From: an uncultured Clostridia bacterium
GTDB taxonomy: Bacteria; Bacillota; Clostridia; Lutisporales; Lutisporaceae
Reading direction: 5' to 3'
NCBI GenBank assembly: GCA_937976095.1
Contig: CALJSV010000269.1
Location: 1 to 36,469, forward strand
Length of the DNA: 36,469 nt
Shown piece by piece: positions 1 to 7,816 of this stretch (the stretch's first letter is position 1; every line of letters starts with the position of its first letter). The translations under genes and the position numbers were made by a program. The notes below the pieces were generated by a model. It saw only the letters and a program-made list of their open reading frames with translations. It was not told the origin of the DNA and searched no databases.

Positions 1-2
1 AC

Positions 3-266
3 ACTACCTCTGTGGATCAAATAATGACTCACCAGGCTCAACATGTAAACCCTTCTATTTTCCTTCCTAGAACAAATATCAATAATGAATATTATTGGGG
101 TGAAAAAGGAGGGCAATCTTCTGAAAATGAGGTTCTACCCATGGAACAAGAACTATCAAATGATGTTAGCGAATATCTGTCCTATAACAATATGGCTGAT
201 AGTGAGAACTCTTTCACTGATTTTCAGAGCACTTCGGTGGATCAAGAGATGGAATATCAGGTATAG
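3..266 (+). CDS. Unidentified hydrophilic protein fragment, 5' end outside window
   Basis: Not recognised. The frame is open from the left edge to a TAG at 264-266, about 87 codons, with no convincing start, so it would be the C-terminal part of a longer protein. The product is polar and acidic, rich in Asn, Ser, Gln and Glu, with no membrane segment or known motif. The motif (T/S)TSVDQxMxxQ appears at both ends, 75 codons apart, which suggests a repeat protein. Its last codons share DNA, in another frame, with the dihydroorotase remnant. It could be a real repeat-protein gene joined to pyrC by recombination, an assembly chimera, or a chance open frame. Confidence 0.3.
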   Translation, partial: TTSVDQIMTHQAQHVNPSIFLPRTNINNEYYWGEKGGQSSENEVLPMEQELSNDVSEYLSYNNMADSENSFTDFQSTSVDQEMEYQV

Positions 267-583
267 AGACTGCATTTACTGTTTGTAACTCAGTGCTGGT
301 CAGCTCAGGCAATATGACTCTAAGAGAGCTATCGATGAAAATGAGCTACATGCCTGCGAAGCTTCTGGGGCTTAAGGCTGGTCGCATAGCAAAGGGCTAT
401 GCTGCTGATATAGCAGTTGTAAACTCACAAGCTAAGATAGTGATTGATAAAGAGTTGTTTTTATCAAAGGGAAGGAATACACCCTTTCATGGAAGCAGCT
501 GCACTGGAGAAATATTATATACAATTTGCGGAGGTAAATTGGTATACAGCAACAAAAGCATTAATAATGAGGAGGTAAAATAA
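248..583 (+). pseudogene. pyrC: Dihydroorotase C-terminal fragment (N-terminal part missing)
   Basis: This frame encodes the C-terminal end of dihydroorotase, which closes carbamoyl-aspartate to dihydroorotate in UMP synthesis. Visible family features are GISGIETAF near the start, then NPAKxLGL-like YMPAKLLGLKAGRIAKGYAADI, split here as YMPAKLLGL and AKGYAADIAVV, and a terminal GxIxYTICGGKLVY-type strand. Only about 110 residues remain of a usual 400-430; the metal-binding TIM-barrel core is absent. Upstream the same frame carries several stops (TAA 185, TGA 197, TAG 200, TGA 203, TGA 218), so this is not simply a gene cut by the window edge. The GTG at 293 lies inside a conserved segment and is not a plausible start. 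The stop (581-583) overlaps the pyrF ATG. A single protein could not work as a dihydroorotase. Confidence 0.75.
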
Positions 584-1515
584 TGATAATAGATAAGTTA
601 ATTGAAAACGTAGTAAGGTCTAAAAACCATTCAGTGATAGGATTAGACCCGCGATTGGAATACATACCTCAGTATATCAAAGAAGAGGAGCTTGGCAGCA
701 CTGATGGATATGCAAAAGGAGTGGCAAATTCGTTTTTGAGATTTAACAAGGAGTTAATTGACAGCCTCTATGACATAGTTCCTGCAGTAAAGCCTCAGAT
801 TGCTTTCTATGAACAATATGGACCGGAGGGCTTAAGATGCTTTACTGAAACCTGTAGCTATGCAAGATCTAAGGGTCTCATAGTTATAGGCGATGTAAAG
901 AGAGGAGATATAGGCTCTACTGCAGAGGGTTATTCGGATTTTTTTCTAGGAGCTAAGGAATACTCGGCAGCTACTGATTTGATAACAATAAACCCATACC
1001 TTGGTACGGATTCTATAGCCCCTTTTATTAAAGATTGTGCTCAAAACAATAAGGGGATTTTTGTGCTTGTGAAAACATCAAACAAGTCCTCCATAGATAT
1101 TCAGGATCTGATGGCTGATGGAAAAAAGATATATGAGCATGTAGCTGATTTAGTTGTAGAGCTGGGAAGGGCTCATGTTGGCAACTCTGGATACAGCTTT
1201 GTTGGTGCTGTAGTTGGAGCAACCTTCAAGCAGGATGCAGAGAAGCTGAGAAGGCAGATGAAGCAAAGCTATTTTCTTGTACCGGGCTATGGAGCGCAGG
1301 GGGGGACAGCTCAAGATGCGGCTGCATGCTTTAATAAGGACGGGCTTGGAGCGATTGTTAATTCATCACGGGGAATAATAGCTGCATACCAAAGCAGTGA
1401 GTTTAAGGATAGGTTTAACGAAGGACAGTTTGCAGAGGCAGCAAGAGAGGCAGCTATAAAAATGAGGGACGATATTAATCAAGAACTGCAAAAACAAAGA
1501 AAAATTGCTTGGTAA
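583..1515 (+). CDS. pyrF: Orotidine 5'-phosphate decarboxylase, long (type 2) form
   Basis: Decarboxylates OMP to UMP, the last step of de novo pyrimidine synthesis, in the cytosol. The protein has 310 residues, fitting the longer type-2 OMP decarboxylases rather than the 230-240-residue type. Visible motifs are GLDPR near residue 19, the catalytic DVKRGDIG with Asp104 and Lys106, NPYLGTDS near 137, PGYGAQGG at 234-241 and NSSRG at 260-264 for phosphate binding. The ATG at 583 follows GGAGG at 571-575, and its first base is the last base of the pyrC stop (TAATG), a typical coupled junction. It heads the pyrF-pyrK-pyrD-pyrE run, so it is probably co-transcribed with it. Confidence 0.97.
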   Translation: MIIDKLIENVVRSKNHSVIGLDPRLEYIPQYIKEEELGSTDGYAKGVANSFLRFNKELIDSLYDIVPAVKPQIAFYEQYGPEGLRCFTETCSYARSKGLIVIGDVKRGDIGSTAEGYSDFFLGAKEYSAATDLITINPYLGTDSIAPFIKDCAQNNKGIFVLVKTSNKSSIDIQDLMADGKKIYEHVADLVVELGRAHVGNSGYSFVGAVVGATFKQDAEKLRRQMKQSYFLVPGYGAQGGTAQDAAACFNKDGLGAIVNSSRGIIAAYQSSEFKDRFNEGQFAEAAREAAIKMRDDINQELQKQRKIAW

Positions 1516-1531
1516 TGGGGGTATTAGTATA

Positions 1532-2317
1532 ATGAATTGTCAAAAATCTATAGTAATATCAAACAAAGAAATTTGCTCTGGAGTTTTTGAAATGGTTATA
1601 GAAGATAAGTGCATTGCAGAGAAAGCAGCTGCAGGACAATTTTTACATCTAAAGCCGGTTGAATCCAATGAGGTACTTTTGCGAAGACCTATAAGCATAC
1701 ACAGGCTTGACAGAGAAAAAGCTTTAATTACACTGCTTTATCAGCTTAAGGGAAAGGGAACCGTTGGGTTAAGCAAGATAGCAGTAAATGAATATATTGA
1801 TATTATAGGACCTATTGGTAAGGGCTTTCCTATAGAATCAGAAAAACGCTGTGCTATTGTAGGAGGAGGAATTGGTATTGCGCCACTTATGCAGCTGACA
1901 GCTGACCTGAAAGCCTTTGGAAAGCCTATTAGCTGTGATGCCTATTTAGGATTTAGATCAGATGTTTACAAGCTGGAGGAATTCAGTATGCTTTGCGATA
2001 AAACACATGTTGCAACTGAAGATGGAAGCTTCGGTGAAAAGGGTTATATAACAGATATATTTGCTGGAAATTTGCATAAATATGATGTAATATATACATG
2101 CGGACCAAAAATAATGATGAGCAAGATTAAGGAGCTGTGTAGCACAAAAAAACTAAAATGTTATGTATCCTTGGAGGAAAAAATGGGCTGTGGTGTTGGT
2201 GCCTGCTTGGTATGTGTATGTAAGACAAAAGCAGGAGATGGCGACAGCTGGCATCACAGTAAGGTATGCTGTGATGGGCCTGTATTTGACGCTGAGGAGG
2301 TGCTACTTAATGATTAA
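1532..2317 (+). CDS. pyrK: Dihydroorotate dehydrogenase B, electron transfer subunit
   Basis: FAD and [2Fe-2S] subunit that lets the class 1B dihydroorotate dehydrogenase (PyrD) pass electrons to NAD+. The 261-residue protein shows a ferredoxin-reductase-like fold: RRPISIHR for flavin binding near residue 52, GGGIGIAPL for the nucleotide domain, and a C-terminal cluster motif with Cys220, Cys225, Cys228 and Cys246 before DGPVF. I chose the ATG at 1532, preceded by a G-rich stretch (1517-1521), over an in-frame TTG at 1505 that would overlap pyrF. The end overlaps pyrD by 8 bases, consistent with stoichiometric expression of the two subunits. Confidence 0.95.
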   Translation: MNCQKSIVISNKEICSGVFEMVIEDKCIAEKAAAGQFLHLKPVESNEVLLRRPISIHRLDREKALITLLYQLKGKGTVGLSKIAVNEYIDIIGPIGKGFPIESEKRCAIVGGGIGIAPLMQLTADLKAFGKPISCDAYLGFRSDVYKLEEFSMLCDKTHVATEDGSFGEKGYITDIFAGNLHKYDVIYTCGPKIMMSKIKELCSTKKLKCYVSLEEKMGCGVGACLVCVCKTKAGDGDSWHHSKVCCDGPVFDAEEVLLND

Positions 2318-3218
2318 TACTTCTACTAATCTTGCAGGAATCAAGATGAAGAGTCCTGTAATAACAGCGTCAGGTACCTTTGGCTTTGGAAGGGAGTATG
2401 GAAGCTTTTATGATTTAAGCCTCTTAGGTGGAATAACCGTAAAAGGTCTTACCTTAAAGCCAAGAGAGGGAAATAAAGCACCGAGAATAGCAGAAGCATC
2501 TGCCAGTATACTCAACAGCGTGGGACTTCAAAATCCCGGAATAGAAGTTTTTCTTGACGAAGAGCTGCCCTTTTTAAGACAATATGACACTGCTGTTATT
2601 GCAAATATTGCCGGAAATACAATTGATGAGTACTGCGAGATGGCTGAAAGGCTGGGTAGCAGTGTGGATGGCATTGAATTGAATATCTCCTGTCCTAATG
2701 TAAAAGAGGGGGGAGTAGCTTTTGGTACTAAGAGTCAATCAGTTTATGAGATTACCAAAAGTGTTAAGAGACACAGCTGTGTTCCGCTTATTGTAAAGCT
2801 TTCGCCAAATGTAACTGATATTACTGAGATTGCTGCTGCGGCACAAGAGGCAGGAGCTGATGCACTATCTTTAATAAATACGCTCTTGGGTATGGCTATT
2901 GATGTACACACGCAAAGACCAATGCTTGCAAATAATGTAGGTGGTCTTTCTGGACCAGCAGTAAAGCCCGTAGCCCTTCGTATGGTTTGGCAGGTTTGCG
3001 GCGCTGTGAAGATACCGGTAATCGGAATGGGTGGAATAAGTACTTGGGAGGATGCAGTTGAGTTTATTTTGGCAGGAGCAAGCAGTATAGCGGTTGGTAC
3101 TGCAAGCTTTATAGATCCGTTTGCTCCTGTAAGGATAACAGAGGGAATAGTACAATATATGGAGAAATACGGCTATAGTTGTATTGATGATTTTAGAGGC
3201 AAATTAAAGGTGTTTTGA
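2310..3218 (+). CDS. pyrD: Dihydroorotate dehydrogenase B (NAD+), catalytic subunit
   Basis: FMN enzyme oxidising dihydroorotate to orotate, working with PyrK. The protein is 302 residues, normal for class 1B. It carries NISCPNVKEGG around 125-135, with Cys128 as the expected catalytic base of class 1 enzymes, NTLLGMAIDVHTQRP and GGLSGPAVKP for substrate and FMN contacts, and GMGGIST plus GAS(S)IAVGTA for FMN phosphate binding. The ATG at 2310 lies inside the end of pyrK, with GAGGAGG at 2294-2300 as ribosome binding site; a longer in-frame opening back to 2163 is just the pyrK region read in another frame. Confidence 0.97.
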   Translation: MINTSTNLAGIKMKSPVITASGTFGFGREYGSFYDLSLLGGITVKGLTLKPREGNKAPRIAEASASILNSVGLQNPGIEVFLDEELPFLRQYDTAVIANIAGNTIDEYCEMAERLGSSVDGIELNISCPNVKEGGVAFGTKSQSVYEITKSVKRHSCVPLIVKLSPNVTDITEIAAAAQEAGADALSLINTLLGMAIDVHTQRPMLANNVGGLSGPAVKPVALRMVWQVCGAVKIPVIGMGGISTWEDAVEFILAGASSIAVGTASFIDPFAPVRITEGIVQYMEKYGYSCIDDFRGKLKVF

Positions 3219-3229
3219 GGAGGAGTAGT

Positions 3230-3286
3230 GTGAAAAGATTCACTTACCACATCTTCGAGCAGACTGGAGGTTTATATGCAGACTAG
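3230..3286 (+). CDS. Possible 18-codon leader peptide overlapping the pyrE start
   Basis: A GTG at 3230 sits 6-7 bases after GGAGGAG (3219-3225) and opens an 18-codon frame, [18 protein letters not shown], ending in TAG at 3284-3286, eleven bases inside pyrE. pyrE has its own GGAGG at 3265-3269. The small frame could couple pyrE translation to pyrD or be a relic. There is no comparative evidence. Confidence 0.2.
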   Translation: MKRFTYHIFEQTGGLYAD

Positions 3287-3851
3287 GGATAGGGTTCAGG
3301 AAATATTGGAACGAACAGGAGTACTGCAGCATGGGCACTTTGTGCTAAGCTCAGGGAAGCATAGCAACAAATATATGCAGTGTGCTAAAATATTTCAGCA
3401 TCCGGAATGCAGTGTTGAAATATCCAAGGCATTAGCAGAAAAGTTTGAAGGATATGATGTTGATATAGTAATTGGACCTGCAGTAGGAGGCATAATACTA
3501 GCATATGAGGTAGGAAGACACATGGAAGTAAAGGCTATTTATGCAGAACGTGAAAATGGTACGATGTCATTAAGACGAGGCTTCGAAATAGCAAGACGTT
3601 CTAAGGTTTTAGTAGTAGAGGATGTTATCTCAACAGGCAGATCAGTAAAAGAGGTAATTGACCTGGTCAGATCAAAGGGTGCAGAGGTTGTTGGAGTAGG
3701 CAGTGTGGTAGACAGAAGCGCTGGAAAGGTGCTTTTTGATATTCCTTACAAAAGCGTGATTAAGGTGGATGTAGAAACATATGAGCCTAGCTGCTGTCCG
3801 CTGTGCGAGGAGGGCTCTATACCATTAAAGCCCGGAGGAAGAGATTTGTAG
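3276..3851 (+). CDS. pyrE: Orotate phosphoribosyltransferase
   Basis: Joins orotate to PRPP to give OMP, the step before PyrF. The 191-residue protein contains the PRPP-binding motif [11 protein letters not shown], with Glu115, Asp116 and Gly121, the orotate/phosphate segment [13 protein letters not shown], and [15 protein letters not shown] earlier in the fold. It ends in SCCPLCEEG, a Cys-rich tail seen in some PyrE proteins. The ATG at 3276 follows GGAGG at 3265-3269. It is the last gene of the pyr run, separated from pyrD by 57 bases that include a possible leader peptide, and is followed within 15 bases by a strong terminator. Confidence 0.96.
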   Translation: MQTRDRVQEILERTGVLQHGHFVLSSGKHSNKYMQCAKIFQHPECSVEISKALAEKFEGYDVDIVIGPAVGGIILAYEVGRHMEVKAIYAERENGTMSLRRGFEIARRSKVLVVEDVISTGRSVKEVIDLVRSKGAEVVGVGSVVDRSAGKVLFDIPYKSVIKVDVETYEPSCCPLCEEGSIPLKPGGRDL

Positions 3852-3860
3852 AAATTTATA

Positions 3861-3896
3861 AGTATAGCACATTTCGAAGTGTGCTATACTTTTTTG
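3861..3896 (+). terminator. Rho-independent terminator of the pyr operon
   Basis: An 11-bp perfect stem, AGTATAGCACA (3861-3871) with TGTGCTATACT (3880-3890), 8-base loop, followed by a T run through 3895. It lies just after the pyrE stop. Confidence 0.93.
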
Positions 3897-4067
3897 CTCT
3901 AAATCTACAATTATTTTGTAATATATATTGAAATAATTGAATAAATTATGTATTATAATTATATAAATTGTATATTTATTGATTTTAAGATGTTAGCATG
4001 CGAAAAGTTTAGAATTTGTTTTATTGGTGATAATATAACTTGTTAAACACAATTTCTAAAAGTGATA

Positions 4068-4096
4068 TTGACATATCAATTTTCGTGTGGTAACAT
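4068..4096 (+). promoter_or_regulatory. Sigma-A-type promoter of the symporter gene
   Basis: A perfect -35 TTGACA (4068-4073), exact 17-base spacer, and -10 TAACAT (4091-4096). Transcription would begin near 4103, giving a leader of about 150 bases. Confidence 0.75.
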
Positions 4097-4110
4097 TTAT
4101 TTTAATTTTT

Positions 4111-4125
4111 ATTTTTCTGAATTTT
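4111..4125 (+). promoter_or_regulatory. Candidate CodY box
   Basis: ATTTTTCTGAATTTT matches the CodY consensus AATTTTCWGAAAATT at 12 of 15 positions and lies just after the expected transcription start, where binding would block transcription. A weaker match (10 of 15) lies at 4050-4064, upstream of the -35. CodY control would suit an amino acid transporter, but the AT-rich background makes chance matches likely. Confidence 0.35.
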
Positions 4126-4254
4126 GCCAATAAACTAATTATTTTGTTTTGGTTTCCTGTTATTAATTGATACTTTACGTTATTAAGTGTTCAGCATTTA
4201 TAGAATGTATCTATGCTGGCATTTAAATATAAAAAATGAAGAGGAGGAAAAACA

Positions 4255-5634
4255 ATGGAAAACAACAAACTACAAAGAGATAGCTTTGGTAGCAAATTTG
4301 GTATCATAGCAGCAGCAGCAGGTTCAGCTATCGGATTAGGAAACATATGGAAGTTTCCTTACATTACAGGAGTATACGGTGGCTCAGCATTTATTATAGT
4401 TTATTTACTCTGTATTGCTGGAATAGGTTTGCCAATAATGCTATCTGAATTCCTAATTGGTAGACGTGCGCAAGCAAATGCAGTAGGTGCTTTTAAAAAG
4501 CAAGCTCCTGGAACACCATGGTTCTTAACAGGTACACTTGGATTAGCAGCAGCTGTAATCATTCTTTCATTCTACGGCGTAGTTGCTGGCTGGACACTAG
4601 ACTATGTATTCAGAGCAATTACAAATCAATTTGCAAATATGGCACCAGCACAGCTGGGAGATATGTTTGGCGGCTTTATTACAAGCCCTGTTAGACCTAT
4701 AGTATGGCAGGTAGTATTTATGCTACTTACTTTAGGTGTTGTACTTGGCGGCGTTAAAGATGGTATCGAAAAGTATTCAAAAATATTGATGCCTTTCCTA
4801 CTTGGTATTATTGTAATTCTTAATATCAGAGCTTTAACACTTCCAGGAGCTTCTGAAGGTATAAGCTTCTTATTTAAGCCTGATTTCAGCAAGCTTTCTG
4901 CAGCAGCAGTATTATCAGCACTTGGTCATGCGTTTTTCTCATTATCATTAGGTATGGGTACAATGATTACTTATGGTTCATACATAAGCAAGAAGGAAAA
5001 CCTCGGAAAGACAGCACTTCAAGTTACTATAGCTGATACAGTTATAGCACTACTAGCTGGTCTTGCGATATTCCCAGCAGTTTTTGCATTCGGCATTGAG
5101 CCAAGTGCAGGCCCTGGTCTTGTTTTCATAACATTACCTAACGTATTCAATCAAATGCCTGGCGGTTATATATTCTCTATATTGTTCTTCGTTCTCTTAG
5201 CGGTTGCAGCGTTAACTTCTTCAGTATCTATACTTGAGGTTGTTGTTGCATACTTTGCAGAGGAGAAGGGTGTATCAAGAAAGGCAGCTGCGATATGGTC
5301 AACTGTTGCAATTACCATATTGGGCGCATTTGAGTCCTTAACAAACGGTACTGTAAACTTCAAGCTTCCATTCTTAAAGTCCGGTGAGATACTTTCACTT
5401 GGATTCTTTGACTGGATGATTGAGCTTTCAGACATGATGCTTCCACTTGGCGGATTATTCATAGCTCTCTTCGTAGGCTATAAGATGCTTAGAAAAGATG
5501 TTGAAGATGAAGTTACAAATAGTGGAGCTTTCAAGGTTGGATATGTTAGTGCTTTCTTATTTGCAGTTAAGGTAATAGCTCCAATACTTATAGCTATAGT
5601 ATTCTTTAACAACCTATTCGGTTTCCTTAAATAA
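4255..5634 (+). CDS. Sodium-dependent amino acid transporter, NSS (SNF) family
   Basis: Integral membrane symporter importing an amino acid with Na+. The 459-residue protein has the family's TM1 signature GSAIGLGNIWKFPY near residues 22-35, the unwound helix that binds substrate and sodium, and a TM6 counterpart FFSLSLGMGTMITYGSY. I count 11 hydrophobic segments, the last ending at the C terminus. That matches bacterial MhsT/Tyt1-like members of about 450 residues rather than 12-segment LeuT. The substrate cannot be read from sequence; hydrophobic or aromatic amino acids are usual for this subgroup. The ATG at 4255 follows GAGGAGG at 4241-4247. It is monocistronic, with its own promoter and terminator. 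Confidence 0.93.
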   Translation: MENNKLQRDSFGSKFGIIAAAAGSAIGLGNIWKFPYITGVYGGSAFIIVYLLCIAGIGLPIMLSEFLIGRRAQANAVGAFKKQAPGTPWFLTGTLGLAAAVIILSFYGVVAGWTLDYVFRAITNQFANMAPAQLGDMFGGFITSPVRPIVWQVVFMLLTLGVVLGGVKDGIEKYSKILMPFLLGIIVILNIRALTLPGASEGISFLFKPDFSKLSAAAVLSALGHAFFSLSLGMGTMITYGSYISKKENLGKTALQVTIADTVIALLAGLAIFPAVFAFGIEPSAGPGLVFITLPNVFNQMPGGYIFSILFFVLLAVAALTSSVSILEVVVAYFAEEKGVSRKAAAIWSTVAITILGAFESLTNGTVNFKLPFLKSGEILSLGFFDWMIELSDMMLPLGGLFIALFVGYKMLRKDVEDEVTNSGAFKVGYVSAFLFAVKVIAPILIAIVFFNNLFGFLK

Positions 5635-5642
5635 GTAAAAAA

Positions 5643-5678
5643 GGAACAGCTGATTCTTATGAATCAGCTGTTCTTTTT
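5643..5678. terminator. Bidirectional terminator between symporter and rqcH
   Basis: A 13-bp perfect stem, GAACAGCTGATTC (5644-5656) with GAATCAGCTGTTC (5661-5673), 4-base loop. T6 follows on the plus strand, and A6 precedes the stem, giving a U tract on the minus strand too. The rqcH stop codon is inside the stem at 5664-5666. Confidence 0.93.
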
Positions 5679-7442
5679 TAATGCTTTAATTAGCTTTTCG
5701 TTTGGATCAATAAATATAGTGCGATAACCCTCATATATTACCATGCCTGGCTTAGCTCCGCTGGGTTTTTTTACATTTCTCTTTGGAGTATAGTCGACTG
5801 GCACCTTTGTTGAAAGCTTTGCTTTACTATAGTAGGCTGCAAGAGTAGCAGCTTCTACAAGGGTTTCATCATCCAAAGGCTTTCCGTCCAGCTTGACAAT
5901 TACATGAGAACCGGGAATGTCTTTTGTGTGAAGCCAAATGTCACTAACAACAGCAAGCTTTAAAGTTAGATAGTCATTTTGCATATTGTTTTTTCCTACA
6001 TATATATCGATGCCTGCTGAGGACGTAAAGTGCATCGGCTTTGACAGCTTTGTCTGCTTAGCTTTGATAGCCTTTCTAGTGCTTATATATCCCTGCTCAG
6101 CTAGCTCGTTTCTTATTTCGTTTATTTCCAGCTCTTCAGTACATTTATCAAGATTATCAAGCTGTGCTTCAAGATATTTTATTTCTTCGTTTGCATCCTT
6201 GAACTGCTGATCTATCAGCTTTAAGGCTGTCTTAGACTTGCCATATTGCTTGAAGTATCTTTGTGCGTTAGCTGCAGGAGACAGTTGAATATCAAGGGGG
6301 ATTTCAATGCTTTCACATTCAGGACTATAATAGTTCATTACGGCAATAGCTTGCTGGCCCTTGCTGATACTATGAATATTGGCAGTAATCAGCTCACCAT
6401 ATATCTTAAATATGTCTGAATTCTGAGCTTGTGTTAAATCATCCTGCAGCTTTTCCAGCTTTTTGTAACTTCTATCCAATCTGCTGGAGATAATACGTTG
6501 GATGTCTCCATACCTTTGCTTCAAGCGATCCTTAAGATCCTTCTCGCCATAAAAAGCTTCTACGGCTGTACTGATGCTATTAAAATATCTTTTAGCATAA
6601 CCGTTATAGGCTGTAAGATCAAAGCAGGAAAAGTCAATAGGAGCATCATTTTCAAGAATCATATTAGGTACATATTCATCATTTTTTGCCTGGTTAATGA
6701 GCCTTTCACAGGAGCTGTAAAGGCTGCTAAGCTTACTGAAGTCTATTTTTGTGAGATCTGTGTCAAGATCTATGCCTGAGTTGTAGCAGACCTCCCTTGA
6801 TATAATAGGACTGATACCGTTATATCTGTTCATAAAGTACTTTTCAGCCTTCATGCTTCCATTAAGATTTGATATATCCTTAATAAAGCTGTCAGCGTCA
6901 AGAAGAAGTGGGTTAGCCTTTGGAACCTCCTGCTTTCCTCCAGAGGGAGGGTAGACATAGGTTCTGCCTGGCAATATCTCACGAACGCTGCTGATTTCAA
7001 AGCTCACTCGCTTTATGCAGTCTATTATTTTATTATTTTCCTTATCAATAAAGATAATATTGCTGTGCCTTCCCATTATTTCAATTACAAGTGTCTTTGT
7101 ATTGCTATAACCAAGTTCGTCAATGCAGTCAAAGGTTATCTCTACAATTCTTTCATAATCAGGCTGCTTGATACTGGAAATTCTGCTTCCGGTTAGATGC
7201 TTTCTAAGCAGCATACAGAAGGAGGGGGCAACCATAGGGTTTTGCTTGCTTAGCTCTGTAAGATGTATACGCGGGTACATAGGACTGGAGCTTAAGAGCA
7301 GCTTATAGTTCTCTTTATTGCTTCTAACAGCAATAATCAGCTCATCCTTTTCGGGCTGATATATTTTTTCTATCCTTCCGTTCATAAGTTTATTGTTAAG
7401 CTCACTTACAACAGAGTGAACAACTGATCCATCAAAGGGCAT
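5664..7442 (-). CDS. rqcH: Ribosome quality control factor RqcH (NFACT family, FbpA/Rqc2 homologue)
   Basis: In the family, RqcH binds stalled 50S subunits carrying peptidyl-tRNA and directs C-terminal alanine tailing; older annotations call it fibronectin-binding protein A. The 592-residue protein has NFACT-N at the start (MPFDGSVVHS), helix-hairpin-helix and coiled-coil regions (about 300-450), and the NFACT-R/DUF814 domain with VGKNNMQND and WLHTKDIPGSHVI. The start is the ATG at 7442: GGAGGTG (complement of 7449-7455) precedes it, whereas an upstream in-frame ATG at 7457 has no such site and overlaps that box. At positions 97-98, where B. subtilis RqcH has the tRNA-recruiting Asp-Arg, this protein has Glu-Arg. 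The stop lies within the shared terminator stem. Confidence 0.93.
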   Translation of the reverse strand: MPFDGSVVHSVVSELNNKLMNGRIEKIYQPEKDELIIAVRSNKENYKLLLSSSPMYPRIHLTELSKQNPMVAPSFCMLLRKHLTGSRISSIKQPDYERIVEITFDCIDELGYSNTKTLVIEIMGRHSNIIFIDKENNKIIDCIKRVSFEISSVREILPGRTYVYPPSGGKQEVPKANPLLLDADSFIKDISNLNGSMKAEKYFMNRYNGISPIISREVCYNSGIDLDTDLTKIDFSKLSSLYSSCERLINQAKNDEYVPNMILENDAPIDFSCFDLTAYNGYAKRYFNSISTAVEAFYGEKDLKDRLKQRYGDIQRIISSRLDRSYKKLEKLQDDLTQAQNSDIFKIYGELITANIHSISKGQQAIAVMNYYSPECESIEIPLDIQLSPAANAQRYFKQYGKSKTALKLIDQQFKDANEEIKYLEAQLDNLDKCTEELEINEIRNELAEQGYISTRKAIKAKQTKLSKPMHFTSSAGIDIYVGKNNMQNDYLTLKLAVVSDIWLHTKDIPGSHVIVKLDGKPLDDETLVEAATLAAYYSKAKLSTKVPVDYTPKRNVKKPSGAKPGMVIYEGYRTIFIDPNEKLIKALKKNS

Positions 7443-7571
7443 AAATGACACCTCCATTTAATGTCGGATAAAAAATTTAGTATAGATTCTCCAATTTCAC
7501 CTAAATAGTATATCATTATTATTGATTAAATACCATGATTTATCATGCCTGTTGCATACACATCGTTATTA

Positions 7572-7646
7572 AGCGAAATACTTAGATAATTAAAGCAAAT
7601 TGAAGCAATAACTAATAAACAAAGATAATTAGCATTGAACTACTAA
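7572..7646 (+). repeat. 75-bp direct repeat, left copy
   Basis: Matches 9176-9250 at 70 of 75 positions without gaps. It contains an internal imperfect repetition, AGATAATTA..GCA..TTGA, 39 bases apart (from 7584 and 7623). The distance between corresponding points of the two copies is 1604 bp, enclosing one gene. Confidence 0.9.
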
Positions 7647-7807
7647 ACCTTGACTTCTGCAGTAAAACAGATGAAAAAGTAGACACAACCCTTCCATGGG
7701 AAGCACGACTATACTTTCCCAGACTAGTAATTAAATCTTGTGCCTTTACTAGGTATGATTTTAAACCTACTGGTGTTTTTATTTATACATATAAATTGGC
7801 ATTAATA

Positions 7808-7816
7808 TGCTAGAAT
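7808..7816 (+). promoter_or_regulatory. Extended -10 promoter of the S41-like gene
   Basis: TGCTAGAAT: TG at -15 followed by a -10 of TAGAAT (7811-7816). There is no recognisable -35, which is tolerable for extended -10 promoters. Confidence 0.45.

Larger units (their letters stand above)
3897..4254 (+). other. Intergenic region and 5' leader of the symporter gene
   Basis: About 360 very AT-rich bases without a plausible gene. It holds the promoter at 4068-4096, two CodY-box-like sites (4050-4064 and 4111-4125), and a roughly 150-base transcribed leader. In the leader CAGCAT (4193-4198) can pair with ATGCTG (4213-4218), a short hairpin upstream of the GAGGAGG ribosome binding site (4241-4247). 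I recognise no riboswitch class. Confidence 0.6.

Noticed and set aside
85-288. 67-codon plus-strand open frame at the left edge
   Set aside because: Overlaps a longer open frame and the pyrC remnant, has an implausible composition and no start signals.
3990-4010. GCATGC palindrome upstream of the symporter
   Set aside because: A 6-base palindrome alone in AT-rich DNA; no second site and no match to a known operator.
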